64,000 bases of DNA from Varroa destructor (taxonomy: Eukaryota > Arthropoda > Arachnida > Mesostigmata > Varroidae). The DNA lies in contig NW_019211460.1 of the NCBI RefSeq assembly GCF_002443255.2, positions 28,368,481 to 28,432,480 on the forward strand, given 5' to 3'. The notes under the pieces were generated by a model. It was not told the DNA's origin, made no database searches, and worked only from the letters and a program-made list of their open reading frames with translations. Each line of letters begins with the position of its first letter. Position 1 is the stretch's first letter. The translations under genes and the position numbers were made by a program. Of the stretch, positions 59,457 through 64,000 are shown piece after piece.

Positions 59457-62005
59457 TGGAAAATTATTATATAAACGTTTTTGCGATGCGGTTCATCTAA
59501 CCTGTTTCATGTTTTTCGTATGAACGCTTCAACTAGAATTCACGGTACATGGATAACGAGTTTTGTGACGTTCCAAAAATTGCAAAGAATTTTGTACGGG
59601 GTACGATATGTCCTATACGTTCAGACCACCCCTTTTACTTTAAGAAAAAAAAATGTATTTGTAAAAAATTTTAGTTAAAATCTTCCATGACTAACATACG
59701 AATCGTTGTAAGGTATATTTTCATGGGAACGTTCAACCTCTGCTAGCGTACGTTGCGAAGAAGATTGCAAAACTAGATATTTGAGACCGAGCAGCAAAAT
59801 CCTCGCCGACCGGATTACGTCCTACTTAAATGAGCTTCTGCGTAGTAGCTTGTAAGCGGTTCGATTCAATTATGTGTATATATACATGAGAAACCTATCC
59901 TTTTCTATTGTTAGCGGCGTTGTTTTATGTAAGAGAAACTGGGTCATCATTCAAATGTAGTGAGTTTTACGCGCTTATGTGACCTGAATACTGCGCCAGC
60001 TACCGAACACCAACGTTGCGACAAGCAGGCAGGATATTCTCCCTATTCTAAATTTCATCAGGTCATCGGGTTTTTTTTCGGCGATATGTTGGCGATTTAC
60101 TACTTTCGACAATGATTTCGGTGATCTTACCGGTATTTGTCTCACGGTGCAGAGACCGTAGGGGTATCTAGCCTAATCTCTCCGTGGAACTAGCATTCGT
60201 TCGAAAGCTGCTTGGTCTCCTGGACATCTGGCACATGTAGGAGTCAAAATATTATACTAAACTCGCTTGTACGATGATGCCATATTGGGTATGATGACCT
60301 TCATTATCGTAGGATAGATTTTATTGGTTTTACTACAGTTTACAAGCTACCTGTAGGTTAAACAGTAGGCATGACGGTTTACAACGGAAAGATAAACAAG
60401 ACCATATATGTTTTGATTGTACTTCCAGTTAGTAACAGAAAATGAACGATGAGAAAGCTCGGGTAGTAGATAATACCGAAGAATAATAGTTTGAAATTGT
60501 ACTTGATGCTAATATTTCTGCCAATCAAACGTTTTTAGAAGGGTTGTAGTACTGCACACATGTTTATGTAGTTAAAAACTGATGATAGCAATTTTGTGTT
60601 GGATCATGTGTGTTGTGTGTGAATATGACAGACAATGATTCCATATTTGAGAATAACCTTATTTTATAACGCTGCGATACTTAGCGACACTGTTTTTTTC
60701 TCGAAAACTGTTTACTCAGATATCGTCACCCGGACGTTCAGCAGGCGTGTTGTAGTGGGCCATAGAAAATTTTAACAGGTAAGAATAGATTTTCGATCCT
60801 GAAGCTACAGAGGCCTAAACAGCTTGCCATATAAGGCCGGCATTTGGCAGAGGTTCTGTTACTAAAAATAGCTTTTATTTAAAACATTCCGGTAAAGCAA
60901 CGCATGCGAGAGTGAGCCTCGAGGGCGACACCCTGCGAAAGTAAATAATAAAGTATTGAATGCTATTATGACCGACTTATTTCAAAGCGTACGAGCGTTT
61001 GCATTCAGGATTGGCGCCCCTAAAAATACCACACTTCTTCACTTAGGCCAAACGAATGAAGTAAAAAAATAAAACAAATCGATGTAATAAAAAATCAATA
61101 CAGGGACGCTTGCTCCTCTTTACTCTCACATTACAATAGTGACCCGTCCTTTGGCTCAAATCGTTCGATCTGTACGATAACCGCAGACGATCATACCAAT
61201 AGGTGGGGTACAGTTCAGCCGGCGTGGCATTACTTAAAAGCAAATGTCTAGTTGCAAAAGCTTGTGATGCCTCTTTTGTGATCTAATGCAGGCGTTATCC
61301 ACTGCAGCTTCATGGACCCTGATTTGTCGACTACTGTTGTTGAAAGGTACTGCGAAAAATATTTGTCAACGATGTTTTTCGAAGGCAAGGGCAGAGTGTT
61401 TGGAAAAAATTAGCAGTATATTTGCAGTTCTTCATGGATGATCTTTTAAACGCCTTAATTCAATTTCAAATCGTATTGACCTTGAGATAAAGGGGTGACC
61501 ATATCGGGATAATAATTTCAGTTAGATTTTGATAACATGCTGACCAACTGAAGGCATTTCAGACTATTGATTCGAAGTCAAAGATAGACACACTTCGTGA
61601 TGAGAGCTAAGCGCCTAAAGCAAAGCTCAGACGAAAAGCATTGAGCAATTTACTCTACAAGGTTGAAGTGCAAAGGAGAGAAATGTTCATTGCAATAGGA
61701 AGTGCTATAGGAATAAGTCAAGTGCTACGGGGTAGCCTAATGGCTAGAACACGCTGAGGGAAAACCTAAGCCAGCATAAATATCGAAATACCCAATTAGG
61801 CCTCGTATGATTGGATTTCTGGGACAGGGGTATACGGGAGAAATGCAGCAGGGTAACCGAAAGGCTAGGACAAACTTATGAGTCGATTAAAATAAGGTTA
61901 CGGAAAAAAACCTGATCGAAAAAAAGAATTAAAGGAATAGCTGCCGATATTTGAAATTAGTCAGGAGCTTATTGAAAATATAGCTCGACTTGAAAGATCC
62001 TTAAA
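59457..62005. other. Intergenic, with SINE-like remnant
   Basis: AT-rich DNA with no supported gene; the tRNA-like tandem at 61725-61880 is the main landmark. Confidence 0.5.
61725..61880 (+). mobile_element. tRNA-like SINE remnant, possibly dimeric
   Basis: GGGGTAGCCTAATGGCTAGA at 61729-61748 is a good tRNA A box/D arm. A related block AGGGTAACCGAAAGGCTAGG lies at 61850-61869, about 121 bases later, with 14 of 20 positions identical. A degenerate B-box-like ATCGAAATACCC follows the first. The pattern suggests two tRNA-derived heads in tandem. Confidence 0.35.
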
Positions 62006-62254
62006 TTAAAAAATGTTAATACTCTTATACACTGCCAGATCAAGTTGTAGAACTTCCTCGGAGACGAACTCTTGGCGTACCGCCGACAGCTCATTCAATG
62101 CATAGTTCAATCCAACTCCTCTGTGCTTTACGGTTTCCTTTACCAAGCCATCCAGAGAATCAGCAACAGTGCGTGCCAAAACAGCAGGAGTGATTCGTAA
62201 CCCCTTCAACGTGACAGTCTGTTGTGCATCGAATTTCTCAGACGCCAAACGTGT
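62006..62254 (-). CDS. Candidate terminal coding exon, helical protein
   Basis: An open frame of 82 codons follows a possible acceptor GCATATAG with a pyrimidine-rich tract (CCCTTTTCCTGACTTGTTTA) upstream. The sequence looks protein-like, with alternating charged and hydrophobic residues (GLRITPAVLARTVADSLDGL, then LNELSAVRQEFVSEEVLQLD), and ends TAA. There is no ATG near its start, so it must be spliced or be a remnant. No AATAAA is seen close downstream. No family is recognised. Confidence 0.3.
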   Translation of the reverse strand, partial: TRLASEKFDAQQTVTLKGLRITPAVLARTVADSLDGLVKETVKHRGVGLNYALNELSAVRQEFVSEEVLQLDLAVYKSINIF

Positions 62255-64000
62255 CTATATGCAAGCGTGCCTCGCCCAGTTAAACAAGTCAGGAAAAGGG
62301 CATTTCATTCAACAAGCCAAAGTTGGAAGCCATCCGTCGGCGCAACTGAGATCGAACGTGCGACGCCAAACGTCAAGCAGGAATCCAAAACGGATTGAAC
62401 AACTATGAATTTTTGAATTTGTTACAAGGGTACAGAAAGCTATGTCCAGTCCCACTGACGTGACTACGCCGAGACGGCTACAGGAAATTATTTTCGACAT
62501 ATGCGTAGTTTTGCAATAACATGACTGAAAAACTGTGAGTTGATATCATATGTTTGAGCCACTCGAAACTTGGTTGTCAGCCTTAAGACTATAGTCAACT
62601 GAGGACAATGTCTCTAGGGGAGAATCGGAGCTGACTATCGCGTTCAATGCTTCAGACGTATTTATATACGTAAAGGCTTGGCTGAAAATTGTATGCACAC
62701 ACATTGACAGCTTGTGTACGATCTTACAACCTGTGCCATTACAGACACATATTGATGTGCGGACGATAAGTAGCTGCCAGTCAAGCATTTGGCGGCTCCT
62801 GTCTCCCATCGCTAGTATTCATCGATCTATAATCTCTGGTGTACGTAGGCACGACAGCGTAGGGTCCTTCTGTTGATTGCAACCAGTTGTCGGCAGTCGA
62901 CGAATAGAGCGAGGAACTGAGTCGTCGTCATCGTTGTTGCTGGAGCTATGGCGAATAAACATTAGTCAATAGTAATAAAGAATGTTATTATGCTATTGTT
63001 ATCGCTGCGATCATCGTATCCTCTAATATTAACGCCTCGATCAATGGAGACACGTGTAGACACAATCTTATATATACATGGGTGCTGGCCTATACAAATG
63101 CTCGTGCAATCTACAACGGTCCGACAATGGTGAAGAAAGATTTATGAGGGACCGCGCCGTTTCCGTAAATAAGTGCTATAGAGGTCCGAGCAACGGCTAT
63201 GAAGCCGAGGTCCGACAGTCATTTTTTGTACGATACAATGGGAGAAGCAGTCGCGTTAGATACGTGTGTACGCTCTTTGTTGTGTTTCGTAGCGGTGTAT
63301 AATAGAGAAAACGTCAATACGCTTCCTTCGAACAGCGCAAGCTTCCAAATGTGATACCAACTGCAATGACTGGTCGTAGTTAATCGATGAATCGTTGTGT
63401 GGGCTGGCGACAGGCAGCAGAATAGGTAAGCACACCATCATTTTCACGTTGACTGGCCTAGGGCACGGCACGCATCAGGCCATGTTGTTAAGCTCGAAGC
63501 AAGGCACTCCTCGCCAGGCTCAAGAAATAACCTCGCGTACAGCGTAGACTATGATCCATGTTATTCGGTTTGCTCTTATTGGATGCGGTTTTTCGAGGAT
63601 GATCAAGACAATCCTTCTTGTGTTTCAGATCAGAAGATGAATCGTTAAGCAAGAACTTACCATTGCAATAAAATTCGAAAACACAGGACGGAAAAGCGTT
63701 TTGGTTCATGGTCGCTACCTTGCAGGGTTTACATATAAAAGTACATATGCACAATGACGATGTATTTGTGTTCGCGTATGAACGTGCACCTCGAGCACAG
63801 TCTAGCTTTTGGGTAGACTTTTTTTTTTTGTACAATTCTGCTATCGCTATAGCCGAAGGTGCTATCTCCAGTGTTATTTTTATATGTCTAGAAAGACCGC
63901 CTAATCCAAGGAACACAGGAAAAATAACAAGCGTCGGTATACTGAGCGCTGGCCAGTAATTCTGCTCTATTCGGTACATAGAACACAATATATCATATTT
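62255..64000. other. Right end of window, unresolved
   Basis: Short frames on both strands. On the minus strand an ATG at 63709 runs 16 codons (MNQNAFPSCVFEFYCN) into a perfect GTAAGT donor at 63660, and a 74-codon plus-strand ORF starts at 63078 (MGAGLYKCSCNLQRSDNGEE). Neither could be tied to a family. Confidence 0.3.

Noticed and set aside
63340..63709. Two-exon minus-strand secreted protein (MNQNAFP... joined to MMVCLPILLPVASPHN...)
   Set aside because: The phases match, but the second acceptor is poor, the apparent signal peptide would be internal, and no further exon continues the model.

Overview
This window looks like a gene-poor, AT-rich stretch of animal nuclear genome, most likely from an arthropod. 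The evidence is kilobase-scale GT-AG introns, many AT microsatellites and homopolymer runs, CpG dinucleotides that are not obviously depleted, and two recognisable animal membrane-protein genes split into small exons. A mite or tick would fit, but nothing in the sequence proves the lineage. I see no bacterial operons, CRISPR arrays or viral genes.

Two genes are well supported. The first is a plus-strand three-exon gene at 8570-15052. It encodes a 124-residue type I membrane protein of the STMC6 (Shisa/VOPP1/WBP1-like) class: signal peptide, six cysteines in the order C-C-CC-CC, one membrane helix and a short basic tail, with a polyadenylation signal 58 bases after the stop. The second is a minus-strand six-exon gene starting at 29364. 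It encodes a TMEM163-like zinc transporter of the cation diffusion facilitator superfamily. All exon phases join in frame, and the predicted length (278 residues) is close to that of vertebrate TMEM163. The last exon has two candidates, at 22561-22666 and 23935-23986.

Several weaker gene models are given with lower confidence. Opposite the TMEM163-like start is a possible three-exon plus-strand microgene (29614-32826, 45 residues) that would share a CCAAT/E-box promoter. Inside a TMEM163 intron lies a 64-codon ORF for a possible tail-anchored protein. At 53.07-53.59 kb a TATA box and AP-1 site precede a 115-codon ORF that begins at the first ATG. Other unassigned ORFs lie at 40988-41206, 41487-41846 and 51421-51909 (minus strand) and at 59116-59436 (plus strand). 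Exon-like segments with good splice signals occur at 15657-15686, 47465-47709 and 62006-62254 on the minus strand.

The rest is intergenic or intronic. It includes GC-richer promoter-like islands (about 37.4-41.3, 48.3-48.8, 53.0-53.9 and 55.1-55.9 kb), tRNA-like SINE remnants, three long hairpins (19711-19761, 25245-25286, 34763-34819), and short tandem repeats.

No obviously new multi-gene system is visible. The most unusual items are the altered metal-site motif in the TMEM163-like protein, the possible bidirectional-promoter microgene, the nested tail-anchored ORF, and the almost perfectly paired 51-base hairpin at 19.7 kb.
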